A DNA stretch of 56,081 nt from Williamwhitmania taraxaci (GCF_900096565.1 NZ_FMYP01000020.1:1-56081); one strand, 5' to 3'. Counted from the stretch's first letter, positions 8,909-18,289 are shown. Made by a program: numbers and translations. The notes: a model not told the origin generated them from the sequence alone.

Positions 8909-11374
8909 TTATTCTTGAAAATAAACTCGCTTCACTCGCCGTGAAATACCAGTGAGCACTTCGTAAGGGATAGTATTTAACTTTTCTGCCATTTCGGTAA
9001 TCGACGGGGTTTCCCCAAATATAATAACCTCATCACCCTCCTCTGCTTTTACATCAGTGATGTCCACCATGCACAAGTCCATACAAATATTTCCAATAAT
9101 GGGAACCCGGTGCCCTCTTATTAAGAACGAACCAACGCCGTTACTGAGCAACCGATTCAATCCATCAGCATAGCCAATAGGTATGGTGGCGATTCTGGAA
9201 GGCCTATCGACCCGCCCCTTGCGCCCATAACCCACCGATTCGTCTGGGGAAATATCTTTAATTTGAACAATCGTGCTTTTGAGCGTGCTTACAACCCGCA
9301 ATGGATTATTGGGTAATGCGCTAATTCCGTAGAGACCAATACCCAATCGTACCATATCGAACTGAGCTTGAGGGAATCGTTCAATACCGGAAGAGTTTAG
9401 GGTGTGTCGGATGAAATCGTAGCCCAACTCTTGGCGTAGAAGAGCGGTGTTCTTCTCAAATATTGTAATCTGTTCCAAGGTAAATGCGTCGTGCTTGGCC
9501 TCATCCGCACCAGCCAGATGGGCAAAAACCGATTTTACCAGTATGCTACGCGAAGATTTAAGGGCTGTAATCAGACCCGAAAGGTGTTCCGAAATGAAAC
9601 CAAGACGATGCATCCCGGTATCCAACTTTATATGAATAGGATAGTCCTGCATCCCCAAATGCTCAACTTCGCGAGCGAAATCGGTCAAGGAGGTGAGGTT
9701 AAATATTTCGGGTTCCAGCTTATGCTCCACCATTGTTGCAAAGCTACCAGCCTCGGGGTTCAAAACAAGGATGGGCATGGTAATGCCTGCCTCACGTAGC
9801 GCAACTCCTTCGTCGGCAAAAGCAACAGCAAGGTAGTTAACCCGATGAAACTGAAGTACGCTTGCAATTTCGTATGAGCCACTTCCGTAGGAGAATGCCT
9901 TTACCATGGCCATCAACATCGTTCCAGGGTGGAGTAGACCCCTGAAATGGTTGAGATTGTGGATTATCGCATTGAGGTTGATGTCCAGAACAGTGGTGTG
10001 AACCTTTCGCTCTAAAAAGGCAGAAATACGCTCAAACCCAAAATCTCTTGAACCTTTTATCAGAATGGCCTCGTCCCTAAAATCGGACTTGGAGGCGCTG
10101 GCCAAAAACGCCTCCGTGGTCAAGAAGAACTCAGCTGGTTGAGGAAATAGTTTTTCGTTCTTATATATAGCTGGGCCAATACCTATTACCTTAGTGACCC
10201 CTTTTGCGACTGCTAGGCGAGAAACCTCCCTATAAAGGGCAACTTCTTCCTTACCGCTTTGCAGTATATCCGAAATAATGAGGGTACGAGCAGAGTGTTG
10301 CACCTGGTTCTTTAAGAAATCGAGGGCAATGGTTAGAGAGTTGATATCCGAATTGTAGCTGTCGTTTATAAGCGTACTGCCGTTTACAGCCTCTTTCAGT
10401 TCCATCCGCATGGCTACTGGAGCCAAGTTACTCATTGAGCCACGTTCAAGAATATTGCCGTGACCAAGGTAGAGCAGTAGCGCAATGCAATGCAAGGAAT
10501 TCTCGATGGAGGCGGCGTCGCTAAAGGGTAAGGGAATTTGAAGTTGTCTTTTTTCATAGGTAACTTGAAGTTCAACCCCTTTACCTAAAGACCTCCGAAC
10601 AACAATAATATCGGCTTCTCCACCCTTTTCAGACCAAGTGAAAAGCTGTGTACCAGTCAGTTTTGTCGCAGCTAAGGCTGCATTGTATACCAAATCGTTA
10701 TCGACACTACAAATTAAAACCTTTGAATTTTTAAATAAAATTAACTTCTCCCTTACCTTCTCCTCCATGGTTGAGAAGTTCTCCTGATGCGCTTGACCCA
10801 AGTTCGTGATAATACCTATTTCGGGGGCAATCATGGGCCGAAGGCGCTCCATTTCACCGGAAAGTGAAATTCCCGCCTCAAATATTGCCAGTTGTGCATT
10901 ATGCTCAAGCAAGAGCACAGAAAGAGGAACACCCACTTGGCTATTGAAGCTGCGAGGACTACGAACGACCTGAAACTCATCATGGAGTAACTGGTATAAC
11001 CACTCCTTGACAATCGTCTTTCCATTCGATCCGGTAATTCCAATAACAGGAATATGGTATTGCTTACGATACCACACAGCCAACCGCTGCAATGCATCGA
11101 GGGTATCTTCAACTACAATAAAAACCGCTCCCACCATTTTTGCTAGATCGTGAGGAATATCGGAAACGACAAAGGCTCTTACCTCTTTCTCGTATAGGTT
11201 AGCAATAAAACGATGCCCATCTTGGTGTGTCCCTTTTATGGCAAAGAAAAGAGCCCCTTTAGCCGAGTTTATAGTACGGCTATCAATAGTAACATAGTCA
11301 ACCGATGGGTTGGCTTCACCGTAAATAGTTCCGCCAATAGCATTGGCTATTTCAGTGATTTTAGTTGCGTCCAT
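8909..11374 (-). CDS. murF-alr: MurF-Alr fusion: Mur ligase plus alanine racemase
   Basis: Protein of 821 residues with two full enzymes. Residues about 1-450 are MurF (UDP-MurNAc-tripeptide:D-Ala-D-Ala ligase): N-terminal domain, ATP-binding ITGSNGKTIVKEWLY (about 136-150) and the ligase C-domain. Residues about 455-821 are a PLP alanine racemase: the cofactor lysine lies in AMVKAFSYGSGSYEIA (the family usually has K-A-x-A-Y-G), and the C-terminal domain carries GNICMDLCMVDIT. One protein thus makes D-Ala and attaches the D-Ala dipeptide. This fusion is well known in Bacteroidota. It lies 10 bp after tdk and 4 bp before a GT2 gene; Ddl, which joins the two D-Ala, is at 32 kb. Confidence 0.95.
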   Translation of the reverse strand: MDATKITEIANAIGGTIYGEANPSVDYVTIDSRTINSAKGALFFAIKGTHQDGHRFIANLYEKEVRAFVVSDIPHDLAKMVGAVFIVVEDTLDALQRLAVWYRKQYHIPVIGITGSNGKTIVKEWLYQLLHDEFQVVRSPRSFNSQVGVPLSVLLLEHNAQLAIFEAGISLSGEMERLRPMIAPEIGIITNLGQAHQENFSTMEEKVREKLILFKNSKVLICSVDNDLVYNAALAATKLTGTQLFTWSEKGGEADIIVVRRSLGKGVELQVTYEKRQLQIPLPFSDAASIENSLHCIALLLYLGHGNILERGSMSNLAPVAMRMELKEAVNGSTLINDSYNSDINSLTIALDFLKNQVQHSARTLIISDILQSGKEEVALYREVSRLAVAKGVTKVIGIGPAIYKNEKLFPQPAEFFLTTEAFLASASKSDFRDEAILIKGSRDFGFERISAFLERKVHTTVLDINLNAIIHNLNHFRGLLHPGTMLMAMVKAFSYGSGSYEIASVLQFHRVNYLAVAFADEGVALREAGITMPILVLNPEAGSFATMVEHKLEPEIFNLTSLTDFAREVEHLGMQDYPIHIKLDTGMHRLGFISEHLSGLITALKSSRSILVKSVFAHLAGADEAKHDAFTLEQITIFEKNTALLRQELGYDFIRHTLNSSGIERFPQAQFDMVRLGIGLYGISALPNNPLRVVSTLKSTIVQIKDISPDESVGYGRKGRVDRPSRIATIPIGYADGLNRLLSNGVGSFLIRGHRVPIIGNICMDLCMVDITDVKAEEGDEVIIFGETPSITEMAEKLNTIPYEVLTGISRRVKRVYFQE

Positions 11375-11384
11375 CTTTTATAAT

Positions 11385-11966
11385 CTACTTTTTCTCAGTA
11401 ACATTTACAAAGCAACTTCGACAGAGCGGTTCGTATGTATCCTTTTCGCCTAACACTACCAGCTTGTCACCAGCTGTTTTTCGGTGCGAAAATTGTGCTA
11501 AATTTCCACAGCGCATACAAATGGCATGCACCTTTGTAACATACTCTGCTGTAGCAATAAGTGCAGGCATTGGACCAAATGGGTTTCCCCTGAAATCCAT
11601 ATCAAGCCCAGCAACAATCACTCTAATACCTTGACTTGCAAGATTATTACACACATCCACGATACCAGGATCGAAAAACTGAGCCTCGTCAATTCCAACA
11701 ACATCAACCTCGGAAACAAGCAGCGAGATATTACCCGAAGAAGTTACTGGCGTGGAGTGAATAGAATTGGCATCATGCGAGACAACTTCCGACTCGGAAT
11801 AACGAGTGTCTAATTGCGGCTTAAATATCTCAACTCGTTGATTTGCAAACTTAGCGCGTTTCAACCGCCGGATCAACTCCTCGGTTTTTCCACTAAACAT
11901 TGAGCCGCAAATGACCTCAATCCATCCCCTCCGACAACCATTACTAATTGAATTTTCCAAAAACAT
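11385..11966 (-). CDS. tdk: Thymidine kinase
   Basis: The start is set at 11966 ([18 protein letters not shown]), matching the usual Bacteroidota N-terminus. The longer in-frame start at 12026 would lie upstream of the promoter element at 11999-12006. Length 193. P-loop [15 protein letters not shown], the conserved GIDEAQFF, and zinc-binding pairs CMRC and CRSC with a lasso/lid YEPLC near the end: a type II (TK1-like) tetrameric kinase that phosphorylates thymidine and deoxyuridine for salvage. First gene of the leftward operon into murF-alr. Confidence 0.95.
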   Translation of the reverse strand: MFLENSISNGCRRGWIEVICGSMFSGKTEELIRRLKRAKFANQRVEIFKPQLDTRYSESEVVSHDANSIHSTPVTSSGNISLLVSEVDVVGIDEAQFFDPGIVDVCNNLASQGIRVIVAGLDMDFRGNPFGPMPALIATAEYVTKVHAICMRCGNLAQFSHRKTAGDKLVVLGEKDTYEPLCRSCFVNVTEKK

Positions 11967-11989
11967 CCCGTAGAGTTTAGGCAGATTAG

Positions 11990-12007
11990 TTACTTTTACA
12001 AAAGTAA
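11990..12007 (-). promoter_or_regulatory. tdk promoter element within a palindrome
   Basis: The minus strand reads TACTTTTG at 12006-11999 (TAnnTTTG). It is embedded in an 8-bp inverted repeat with a 2-base centre (TTACTTTT ac AAAAGTAA). Because of the symmetry the plus strand reads TACTTTTA towards the divergent gene at 12043. Confidence 0.5.
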
Positions 12008-12042
12008 ATTTTCTAGCAACAAGCACACTAATTTTTTTTCAG

Positions 12043-12783
12043 ATGAGCCAAAAAACTATCCTTACTGAAGTAATTGAAGAATTAGAGAAGGCCATCACGG
12101 TGGCCAAAAGGATGGAGCACTCCGGAAATCAACCGACAATTGAGGTTGCCATATTGCTCGGAAAGTTGCAGTTATGCTACGAAAAAGTGCTTTTCTCGCA
12201 AGGAAAAGCACAACCAATCTATCCCGAAAAAGTGGAGACTATTCATACGACCATTGCAACCGAAGCAAACAAAAAAAATCTCTCAGAGGAGCCTTTAATA
12301 GCAAAGAGAACCCAAGCACTCGAGCCCAAACAGTCGTCGAATGGTTCCGTTGATGAGCCTATTATCACGATATCAGACACAAGGAAGAATCCAGTTGTCG
12401 AGCCAAACAAACCACAAATAACTAAGGAAGAAGAGCATAAACACACAAGAAAAACAGAAATTCTTGGTGACAAACTCTTATCAGGGAAGCGATTTCTGAG
12501 CGATTTTATGGCTGAAAACAAAGATAGACAAGATGTAACATCGAAAATGCAGGCAAAACCGATTAAGGATCTCTCCAAAGCGTTTGGTATTAACGACAAA
12601 TTTCAATACACCCGAGAACTTTTTAATAACGACAATACCCATTTTCAGAACACCATTATCACCATTAACCAAATGGGATCAATTGAAGAAGCCCTAATAC
12701 ACATTGGAGCGCATTTCGATTGGCAGGCCGACGATCCCATTGTCATCCAATTTATTGATATTCTTCAACGTAGATTTATGTAA
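12043..12783 (+). CDS. Conserved Bacteroidota hypothetical, upstream of rsmI
   Basis: Protein of 246 residues with no catalytic motif I recognise. Residues 1-65 look helical (EVIEELEKAITVAKRMEH). Residues about 70-165 are a polar, low-complexity linker. The C-terminal 70 residues form a compact block (KAFGINDKFQYTRELFNND, then INQMGSIEEALIHI and a final FIDILQRRFM) that I have seen in uncharacterised Bacteroidota proteins of similar build. No signal peptide or membrane helix: cytoplasmic. The gene stops 9 bp before rsmI and is divergent from tdk; co-transcription with rsmI is likely. Function unknown. Confidence 0.75.
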   Translation: MSQKTILTEVIEELEKAITVAKRMEHSGNQPTIEVAILLGKLQLCYEKVLFSQGKAQPIYPEKVETIHTTIATEANKKNLSEEPLIAKRTQALEPKQSSNGSVDEPIITISDTRKNPVVEPNKPQITKEEEHKHTRKTEILGDKLLSGKRFLSDFMAENKDRQDVTSKMQAKPIKDLSKAFGINDKFQYTRELFNNDNTHFQNTIITINQMGSIEEALIHIGAHFDWQADDPIVIQFIDILQRRFM

Positions 12784-12792
12784 TTATAGCCC

Positions 12793-13509
12793 ATGGCAAA
12801 ACTTATTTTAGTTCCAACCCCTATTGGAAACCTCGAAGATATTACCCTAAGGGCGCTTCGCGTATTAAAGGAGGCCAATTTGATCCTCGCCGAAGATACC
12901 CGAACAACCGGTCATTTGCTGAAGCATTTTGGTATTGAAGGAAAAATGCATTCGCACCATAAATTCAATGAGCACCAGACAGCCGAGTTTGTTGCAAATA
13001 GAATTGCTGCGGGGGAAATGGTTGTACTCGTTTCGGATGCAGGGACACCGGGAATTTCCGATCCAGGGTTTTTGCTTGTCAGGACATGCCTCGAGCAAGG
13101 AATAGAAGTTGAATGTCTCCCTGGTGCTACTGCATTTGTGCCAGCATTAGTTAACTCGGGGCTCCCTTGCGACCGATTTGTTTTCGAAGGATTTCTACCC
13201 CAAAAGAAAGGTCGAAAAAAGCGCATCGAGAAACTGGCCGAGGAGGATAGAACTATGATATTCTACGAATCGCCATTCCGCTTGGTAAAAAGCCTTACCC
13301 AACTTGCAGCCGCATTTGGAGAAACTCGAAAGGGTTCCGTATCACGCGAAATATCCAAGATGTTTGAGGAAACCGTTAGGGGAACCTTGCCCGAGTTGGC
13401 GCTTCATTTCCAAAAGAAAGCACCCAAAGGGGAAATTGTGATGGTGGTGGCAGGTAAGCCAAAGCGGGAGGAAGAGGTCGATAGCAACGATTCCGATGAG
13501 GACGAATAA
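12793..13509 (+). CDS. rsmI: 16S rRNA C1402 2'-O-methyltransferase
   Basis: Protein of 238 residues of the tetrapyrrole-methylase-like SAM fold. Diagnostic motifs: LVPTPIGNLEDITLRAL at the N-terminus, AEDTRTTGHLLKHFGI (about 35-50), SDAGTPGISDPG (about 82-93) and LPGATAFVPAL. RsmI adds a 2'-O-methyl to C1402 in the ribosomal P site. The family's C-terminal extension is reduced to an acidic tail rich in Glu and Asp. Follows the hypothetical gene by 9 bp and is closed by a terminator 2 bp after its stop. Confidence 0.95.
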   Translation: MAKLILVPTPIGNLEDITLRALRVLKEANLILAEDTRTTGHLLKHFGIEGKMHSHHKFNEHQTAEFVANRIAAGEMVVLVSDAGTPGISDPGFLLVRTCLEQGIEVECLPGATAFVPALVNSGLPCDRFVFEGFLPQKKGRKKRIEKLAEEDRTMIFYESPFRLVKSLTQLAAAFGETRKGSVSREISKMFEETVRGTLPELALHFQKKAPKGEIVMVVAGKPKREEEVDSNDSDEDE

Positions 13510-13511
13510 AG

Positions 13512-13536
13512 AAAGGCTGCCAATTGGCAGCCTTTT
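13512..13536 (+). terminator. Intrinsic terminator after rsmI
   Basis: 10-bp stem AAAGGCTGCC and GGCAGCCTTT with an AATT tetraloop and a TTTT tail, directly after the rsmI stop. Confidence 0.85.
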
Positions 13537-13612
13537 CTATTGCTATCGCATTAAAGAATTTCAGTAGGAATATCGAAGAATATCTTCAGTGTATTAGCTG
13601 CTTTTGTTCACG

Positions 13613-14752
13613 TTACAGGTCTGCAGGTAGGGGTATTTGGTAAATTGGATGTCCAAGAAAACTCTCTATCTTTTTAAAGTTCCGCTGTTCCAACTTTGTC
13701 ACAAAGGTAATAGCCACACCATCGGCCTCGGCACGAGCGGTCCGTCCAATACGGTGGACGTAATCCTCTGAATCGTGGGGGACGTCGTAGTTTACCACCA
13801 AATCAATCTGGTCTATATCGATCCCTCGCGAAATAATGTCGGTAGCAACTAACACTTGGTAGCTACGGCTGCGAAACAACCTCAATACCTCTTCCCTCTC
13901 GTTTTGTTCCAAATCGGAATGAATGCCTTTGGCCGACATTCCAAGCCCGCGCAACTCACGCTCGAGCAACTTAACCTTACTCTTTGTGGAGCAGAAAATA
14001 ATCACGCTCTTGATTGCCTCTCGGTTGGCCAACAAACGCTTCACCAACGAAGGTTTTTTCATATCCTCAACGAGGTAACAGGCCTGAAGCACATTTTCCG
14101 AAGGTTTAGAAACCGAAATGTTTATCTCCTCCGGCTTAATCAGAATCTTCTTTGCAAGCTTCCGAATCTTATCGGGCATTGTAGCCGAAAAGAGAAGCGT
14201 TTGCCGTTTTACTGGAAGCTGTTTTACCACAGCCATAATATCTTCATAGAATCCCATGTCGAGCATTCTATCTGCCTCATCGAGGATAAGGTGTTCCAAG
14301 TGCTCGAAATTTACATATGGGAAAGCCATGTGGGCCATCATGCGACCCGGAGTGGCAACTACGATGTCGGCTCCAGTGCTCAAGCCGGTTCGCTGCTGTT
14401 CCCATACCGATCCATCTCCTCCACCGTATACCGAGAGGGACGAAACTGGACAGAAGTAGCTGAATCCTTCCAACTGCATATCAATTTGAACGGCCAACTC
14501 ACGGGTAGGAACTAGTATGAGCGTATTAACTCCCTTCGACTCACCGGTACGTTTCACGAGCTTGTCGAGGATCGGCAAAACAAATGCAGCAGTTTTTCCC
14601 GTTCCTGTTTGAGCGCAGGCAATCAAATCCTTTCCCTCCATAATCACCGGAATGGCCTGTTGTTGTATGGGGGTTGGTTGTTCAAAACCCACTGAATCCA
14701 GCGCAGACTGAACTTCTGCTGCAAAGCCAAAATCGGAAAATTTTTCTGCCAT
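13613..14752 (-). CDS. DEAD-box RNA helicase, RhlE-like
   Basis: Protein of 379 residues, only the two RecA-like domains with no C-terminal extension. Q motif FEQPTPIQQQAIP, motif I AQTGTGKT (about 45-52), Ia PTRELAVQ, II DEAD, III SAT, IV IIFCSTK, VI HRIGRTAR. Such short proteins act in ribosome assembly, RNA decay or cold response; which one cannot be decided here. Divergent from the HAD gene over a 95-bp gap, with a TAAATTTG element on the minus strand at 14781-14788. Confidence 0.92.
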   Translation of the reverse strand: MAEKFSDFGFAAEVQSALDSVGFEQPTPIQQQAIPVIMEGKDLIACAQTGTGKTAAFVLPILDKLVKRTGESKGVNTLILVPTRELAVQIDMQLEGFSYFCPVSSLSVYGGGDGSVWEQQRTGLSTGADIVVATPGRMMAHMAFPYVNFEHLEHLILDEADRMLDMGFYEDIMAVVKQLPVKRQTLLFSATMPDKIRKLAKKILIKPEEINISVSKPSENVLQACYLVEDMKKPSLVKRLLANREAIKSVIIFCSTKSKVKLLERELRGLGMSAKGIHSDLEQNEREEVLRLFRSRSYQVLVATDIISRGIDIDQIDLVVNYDVPHDSEDYVHRIGRTARAEADGVAITFVTKLEQRNFKKIESFLGHPIYQIPLPADL

Positions 14753-14820
14753 TATCTATTTGTTTGCATTTACGTTGGTGCAAATTTAACCATTATGCAG
14801 CAAACTCCATCGAAAGCCCA

Positions 14821-14828
14821 TACCTTTG
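14821..14828 (+). promoter_or_regulatory. Candidate -7 element, HAD gene
   Basis: TACCTTTG, 19 bp before the ATG at 14848. It shows the real gene starts at 14848 and not at the upstream in-frame codon 14674, which lies inside the divergent helicase gene. Confidence 0.5.
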
Positions 14829-14847
14829 CTCCTCAAAAAAGAGAAAC

Positions 14848-15561
14848 ATGCTACAAAAACTACTCAACAGACTAACTGTAAGACATATATTTTTTGATCT
14901 AGATAGAACCCTTTGGGATTTCGAAATGAACTCACGCGAGACCCTCGAAGAACTTTTTTACGAATTGCTAGCTTCAAGAACCAATATGGCTGCCGAAGAG
15001 TTCATAAAAATATACCATAAGCACAACGAGCGACTCTGGAGCGAATACCAAAAAGGTGCTATTAAAAAAGAGATGCTGCGCTGGAAACGTTTCCAACTAA
15101 CCTTTAAAGAACTAGGTATAGTTGACAATGCGCTGGCACAACAGTTCGATAAAGCCTATATTGCCAGAAGTCCTCAAAAAACCAATCTTTTTCCAGGAAC
15201 CATAGAAACGCTACTATACTTGAGCAAGCACTACAGATTACACATTATCACCAATGGTTTTCTGGAAACCCAGAGTCTCAAGATAGATAACGCAGGCATT
15301 ACACCGTTCATTCAGCACATGACAACATCCGAAGAAGCTGGTCATCAAAAACCCGAAGCAGGAGCGTTTGAATACTCCCTTAAGAAGACCGGAGCGAAAG
15401 TAAAGAACAGCATAATGGTGGGCGACGATCTTGAGATTGATATTGTTGGTGCTTCAAATTTTGGCATGAAGCAAGTGTTTTTCAACCCGGAAAAACAGAA
15501 GCACAACTTTCATCCTACGTGGGAGATTGTATCCCTATTAGAGTTGAAGCATATCTTCTAA
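14848..15561 (+). CDS. HAD phosphatase, YjjG-type nucleotidase
   Basis: Taken from ATG 14848 (237 residues). HAD motif I FFDLDRTLWDFEMNS (nucleophile Asp at the first D of DLD), motif II IITNGF, motif III lysine near HQKPEAGAFEYSL, motif IV VGDDLEIDIVGA. The helical cap between residues about 20 and 100 and the overall match point to YjjG-like pyrimidine 5'-nucleotidases, which remove non-canonical nucleotides. Single gene, convergent with dnaB. The substrate is assigned by family only. Confidence 0.85.
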   Translation: MLQKLLNRLTVRHIFFDLDRTLWDFEMNSRETLEELFYELLASRTNMAAEEFIKIYHKHNERLWSEYQKGAIKKEMLRWKRFQLTFKELGIVDNALAQQFDKAYIARSPQKTNLFPGTIETLLYLSKHYRLHIITNGFLETQSLKIDNAGITPFIQHMTTSEEAGHQKPEAGAFEYSLKKTGAKVKNSIMVGDDLEIDIVGASNFGMKQVFFNPEKQKHNFHPTWEIVSLLELKHIF

Positions 15562-15676
15562 CTTACTTTCATTATGATATTAATTCAGCAAATAACAATA
15601 GAAGTCACAACATAACAAGTTATTACAACAAACAACATCATTCTATCTTTATCTTAACGCCAGTTCACCATTCACA

Positions 15677-17257
15677 TTAAAAAGGCACCTCATTGCTAAA
15701 CCCTGTATTGGCCCCAATATTAAACTCTCCCGCCATGGGGTCATGATCGTCATTCATTTTTGAACGGAATGTCATAGCTCCGGAGGGAAGAGCAGCTGAG
15801 GGAGCCTGAGATGGTGAATCAAAACCGTTGGTGTATGGAACTAGGTTATAATCCTCTATATCGGTAAATTTAGCTTGTTCCTTAATAAAGCGTAGCCGAA
15901 CATCACCAACAGCACCATTACGGTGCTTGGCCACGATAATTTCGGCCATCCCCACCAGTGAATTTCCCTCTTCATCTTCTAAGAAGCCATAATACTCGGG
16001 GCGGTGGATAAACATAACCATATCGGCATCTTGCTCAATAGCGCCCGACTCACGCAAGTCGGAAAGTTGAGGACGTTTTGAACCTGTTCGCGTCTCCACC
16101 GAACGGTTGAGCTGCGATAGCGCAATAATAGGAATGCTTAACTCCTTTGCGATAGCTTTCAACGACCGTGAGATCATGGACACCTCTTGCTCGCGATTAC
16201 CTTTGGTTTCAATAGGCCCGGTCATAAGCTGCAGGTAGTCGATAATTACGATTCCAATGTCGTGCTGCGATTTTAACCGTCTACACTTGGCCCTAAAGTC
16301 GTAAATGGATAGAGATGGGGTATCGTCAATAAAAATAGGGGCTTCAACTAAATCTCGAATTTTCACCTCGAGCTGAGTCCACTCGTGAGGATCTAACCTC
16401 CCAGTTCTAAGTTTTTCCGAAGGAATGCCAGACTCACCCGTGATGAGACGATTTACCAACTGTATCGATGACATTTCAAGTGAAAAAAAAGCCACGCCAC
16501 GCTTATGATCAATACCCATGTTGCGGGTCATACTTAGCACAAAGGCAGTCTTACCCATGGACGGACGTGCCGCCACAATAAGCAAGTCGGAAGGTTGCCA
16601 GCCGTTGGTTAATCGATCCAGCTCAGTAAAGCCAGAAGGGACACCACTTAATCCATCTTCCCGTTTAGATGCTTCCTCAAGCATCTTTAAGGCCTCCTTC
16701 ACGACAATATTGATTTGAGCAGCCTCTTTCTTGATGTTTCCTTCAGCAAGTTTAAAAAGTTCCATCTCGGCAAAGTCGAGCAGGTCGCTTACATCCGGGC
16801 CGTCGTCGAAAGAGCGCTTCTGAATCTCAGAAGAGATGCGGATAAGCTCCCGTTGAATATACTTTTGGGCGATAATCTTGGCGTGAAAATCGATATGGGC
16901 TGCAGAACCAACCTTGGAGGTAAGTTGCGCAATGTATACCGGTCCGCCAACCTCATCAAGATCTCCATTCTTGCGTAACTCTTCCGTTACCGTATAGAGA
17001 TCAATAGGCTCTAGTCGAGTGGATAAACTAGCAACCGCTTGAAATATTTTTTGGTGGGCTTCCTTGTAAAAACTCTCCGATTTAAGCAGATCCATTACCG
17101 TAATTACGGCATCCCGCTCGAGCATTATTGCTCCAAGCACTGCTTCTTCTAAATCGATTGCCTGTGGGGGAACTTTACCCATTTCGTAGGCAATCATCTT
17201 CTCACCATCGCTGGTTCCTTTTGGTTTTCTGGTATTTGTCTTTAATGCCATAGTCAT
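15677..17257 (-). CDS. dnaB: Replicative DNA helicase DnaB
   Basis: Protein of 526 residues. N-terminal helical domain (about 30-130; VPPQAIDLEEAVLGAIML), linker helix, then the RecA-type ATPase with Walker A ARPSMGKTAFVLS, Walker B IVIIDYLQLM and the downstream LSQLNRSVETR and LSDLRESGAIEQDAD arms. Hexameric helicase loaded at the origin by DnaA and its helper. The C-terminal 40 residues are a low-complexity tail found in Bacteroidota DnaB. The sequence TACCTTCG on the minus strand at 17277-17270 is a near-consensus -7. No dnaA or origin is in the window. Confidence 0.96.
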   Translation of the reverse strand: MTMALKTNTRKPKGTSDGEKMIAYEMGKVPPQAIDLEEAVLGAIMLERDAVITVMDLLKSESFYKEAHQKIFQAVASLSTRLEPIDLYTVTEELRKNGDLDEVGGPVYIAQLTSKVGSAAHIDFHAKIIAQKYIQRELIRISSEIQKRSFDDGPDVSDLLDFAEMELFKLAEGNIKKEAAQINIVVKEALKMLEEASKREDGLSGVPSGFTELDRLTNGWQPSDLLIVAARPSMGKTAFVLSMTRNMGIDHKRGVAFFSLEMSSIQLVNRLITGESGIPSEKLRTGRLDPHEWTQLEVKIRDLVEAPIFIDDTPSLSIYDFRAKCRRLKSQHDIGIVIIDYLQLMTGPIETKGNREQEVSMISRSLKAIAKELSIPIIALSQLNRSVETRTGSKRPQLSDLRESGAIEQDADMVMFIHRPEYYGFLEDEEGNSLVGMAEIIVAKHRNGAVGDVRLRFIKEQAKFTDIEDYNLVPYTNGFDSPSQAPSAALPSGAMTFRSKMNDDHDPMAGEFNIGANTGFSNEVPF

Positions 17258-17299
17258 ATTCCTTCCTTGCGAAGGTAGAAAGATAAATCCTTTTTCGGC

Positions 17300-17330
17300 A
17301 AAAAAAATGGCCGTCGTTTCCGACGGCCAT
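17300..17330 (-). terminator. Intrinsic terminator for leftward unknown gene
   Basis: Perfect 10-bp stem ATGGCCGTCG / CGACGGCCAT with a 4-base loop (17307-17330). On the minus strand it is followed by seven T residues. It closes the gene at 17362-18033 before dnaB begins. Confidence 0.88.
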
Positions 17331-17361
17331 CAAAAAACCAACAAGAATAGAAAACAACTGA

Positions 17362-18033
17362 TTAGGAACGAGAAGCCTCGCTTAAACTACTCTTCAACTC
17401 GGAAAGCGAGTATTCTCTTGCCTTGTTAGGGTTCGATCGGCGATAAATCAACAACCCAGCGTTGGAAATACTCTCCACCATTCGCCACAAAGACTTAACT
17501 AAAGTTTGGTTCTCTCGAACTACCAACTCCTTCTCCCGCTGGAGTTTCATTGTATCGATTTCAATAAAAGTGAGATCAGCAAAGAGAACAGAAACTTCAC
17601 TTGCATATTTTCTCACTTCGGGAGAAACATCAGACATGCTATCGAACTTACTAATCAGCCGCCGGAGGAGCGTAATTACTGCATCAACTTTGCGTTGCTT
17701 AATACTGGTTATTAACAACGTTAAATCGAGATGTGCACTTGTACTGGGTTCATTCTCGGAAATATGTGCATACAAATCGGAGACATGAACAGAAAGTTTG
17801 TCAAGGACTAGCCGCTTTTCAGAATTTCGGTTTTCCAGCCGATTTGTTATTGGTCTATCGTCAGCCATCATTTGGGCTGCATCAATACTGCCGGAAAGTT
17901 GCTTAATGAAATCAACATTAAAACAATCTGAAAACCGAAAAAAATCCGCTTTGTCACGCTCAAAACGCTTGCGCAATAAAGTAGACATCGCGAGCACTTC
18001 CTCTGGATGGAGCAGGTTGGGAACATTTTTCAT
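17362..18033 (-). CDS. Hypothetical helical protein
   Basis: Protein of 223 residues; not recognised. It is almost entirely predicted helical, charged and without signal peptide or membrane segment. Stretches such as ADLTFIEIDTMKLQREKELVVRE (about 152-173) have coiled-coil heptads, and a KRLVLDKLSVHVSDLY segment lies in the middle. The C-terminus is serine-rich (SLSELKSSLSEASRS). It is monocistronic, with its own terminator and a long divergent region shared with ispE that contains a 16-bp palindrome. Codon use looks like that of its neighbours. Function unknown. Confidence 0.65.
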   Translation of the reverse strand: MKNVPNLLHPEEVLAMSTLLRKRFERDKADFFRFSDCFNVDFIKQLSGSIDAAQMMADDRPITNRLENRNSEKRLVLDKLSVHVSDLYAHISENEPSTSAHLDLTLLITSIKQRKVDAVITLLRRLISKFDSMSDVSPEVRKYASEVSVLFADLTFIEIDTMKLQREKELVVRENQTLVKSLWRMVESISNAGLLIYRRSNPNKAREYSLSELKSSLSEASRS

Positions 18034-18238
18034 GGCCTATATGTATTTGTCGATTAAATCCACTAAGCAAAAATCACATCACCCTAATTATTCAGGGGAT
18101 TGACAAGATACAACATTCGAAGGACAAAATCAAGTCGCAAACGTTTTAAATATAGTGTTCTAATATTTTACAAAGTGTTGAAATAGGCTGAAATCGCACT
18201 GGTTTCGACAAAATCATCAGGATTTTCCATTTATCAAA

Positions 18239-18254
18239 GGTGATATATATCACC
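18239..18254. promoter_or_regulatory. 16-bp palindrome, operator candidate
   Basis: GGTGATATATATCACC is a perfect palindrome. It is flanked on both sides by the direct repeat ATTTATC (18228-18234 and 18255-18261). It lies 36 bp upstream of the ispE -33 element and about 205 bp upstream of the leftward hypothetical gene. A dimeric repressor or activator site is inferred. Confidence 0.45.
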
Positions 18255-18289
18255 ATTTATCGAGCCAGATCATTGAATGAACGAACCGG

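Noticed and set aside
13856-14515. 219-codon ORF antisense to the DEAD-box helicase
   Set aside because: Complete overlap with a clear helicase gene; composition explained by the opposite strand.
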